The position numbers were made by a program, and so were the translations under genes. From Azoarcus sp. (GTDB lineage Bacteria > Pseudomonadota > Gammaproteobacteria > Burkholderiales > Rhodocyclaceae): a DNA stretch of 6,148 bases. The notes beneath the pieces are model-generated. The model was not told the DNA's origin, did not search any database, and saw only the letters and a program-made list of their open reading frames with translations. The stretch is taken from NCBI GenBank assembly GCA_031282905.1, contig JAITCV010000208.1, positions 1 to 6,148 of the forward strand, written 5' to 3'. Below, piece after piece: positions 6,037-6,148 of this stretch (positions are counted from its first letter, which is position 1; the number at the start of each line of letters is the position of its first letter).

Positions 6037-6138
6037 ATGAGTTTCGACGAAGTTGCCAATATGGCGAATGTGCCAAACACCAGGGAATCTTTCACCATTC
6101 ATGGAGTTCACCAATGCTTCGCTTTTTTCTCTTTATGA
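6037..6138 (+). CDS. 33-codon ORF overlapping the start of copy 3
   Basis: ATG 6037 follows AGGAGA at 6025-6030 by 6 bases, a strong ribosome site. The peptide begins MSFDEVANMANVPNTRESF and ends FAFFSL before TGA at 6136-6138. It overlaps the start of the third paralog (6114) by 25 bases in another frame, so it could couple translation into that gene. It occupies the position where copy 2 starts in the preceding unit. It may be a small leader ORF, the remnant of an inserted or deleted gene, or untranslated sequence with a chance ORF. No family is recognised. Confidence 0.38.
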   Translation: MSFDEVANMANVPNTRESFTIHGVHQCFAFFSL

Positions 6139-6148
6139 TTGGTGTAAT
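6114..6148 (+). CDS. Third exported paralog (copy 3), cut by window end
   Basis: ATG 6114 has GGAG at 6103-6106, 7 bases upstream. The 11 visible residues, MLRFFLFMIGV, match the signal peptides of copy 2 at 9/11 and copy 1 at 8/11. The upstream flank also resembles that of copy 1 (TTCATGGAG). So a third member of the array starts here, and the array may continue beyond the window. Only the start is visible, so its length and intactness are unknown. Confidence 0.75.
   Translation, partial: MLRFFLFMIGV

Noticed and set aside
2706..6148. Insertion sequence or CRISPR array as the source of the repeats
   Set aside because: The repeats are coding paralogs and an in-frame domain duplication. No transposase motifs, terminal inverted repeats, or short repeat-spacer pattern were seen.
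3034..6148. Naming the clusters as a toxin-immunity or T6SS system
   Set aside because: No toxin, VgrG, PAAR or secretion component, and no recognised immunity domain, is visible in the window. The idea is kept only as a hypothesis in the findings.

Overview
The window looks like a betaproteobacterial chromosome segment (perhaps Rhodocyclales-like; a judgement from the glnS and map protein sequences, not a search). It has two parts. Positions 1-2705 carry two GC-rich housekeeping genes on the + strand: the 3' part of glnS (glutaminyl-tRNA synthetase, start outside the window) and a complete map (type I methionine aminopeptidase). Between them is a short spacer with a degenerate 7-nt CTG-phased repeat. 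After map comes about 330 bases without a convincing gene (2706-3033), with two GC-rich hairpins, an AT-rich tract and one 23-codon ORF that may be a gene remnant.

From 3034 to the right edge there is a compact, co-directional, probably single-operon cluster of genes I do not recognise, with visibly lower GC than the housekeeping part (sampled: 42/60 G+C at 901-960 in glnS versus 28/60 at 3241-3300). It starts with a predicted cytoplasmic protein made of two near-identical ~120-residue units (72/120 identical, gap-free by my count). A 64-residue ORF follows 1 nt later behind a perfect AGGAGG. Then comes a tandem array of paralogous exported proteins, two complete (4240-5154, 5182-6009) and a third cut by the window end (from 6114). 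All three begin MLRFFLF as a signal peptide. The two complete copies each have exactly four cysteines, all conserved, suggesting two disulfides in the periplasm.

The 27-nt stretch after copy 1 recurs after copy 2 (21/27 identical, same length), so the duplicated unit is gene plus spacer. Before copy 3 a small 33-codon ORF sits where the next copy would be expected to start. Two unrelated families, one cytoplasmic and one exported, both expanded by tandem duplication in one tightly packed operon beside core genes, are the notable content. One hypothesis is an immunity or defence-type accessory island (for example orphan immunity genes against interbacterial toxins), but no toxin, secretion gene or recognisable domain in the window proves this. 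No tRNA, rRNA, CRISPR array or insertion sequence was seen.
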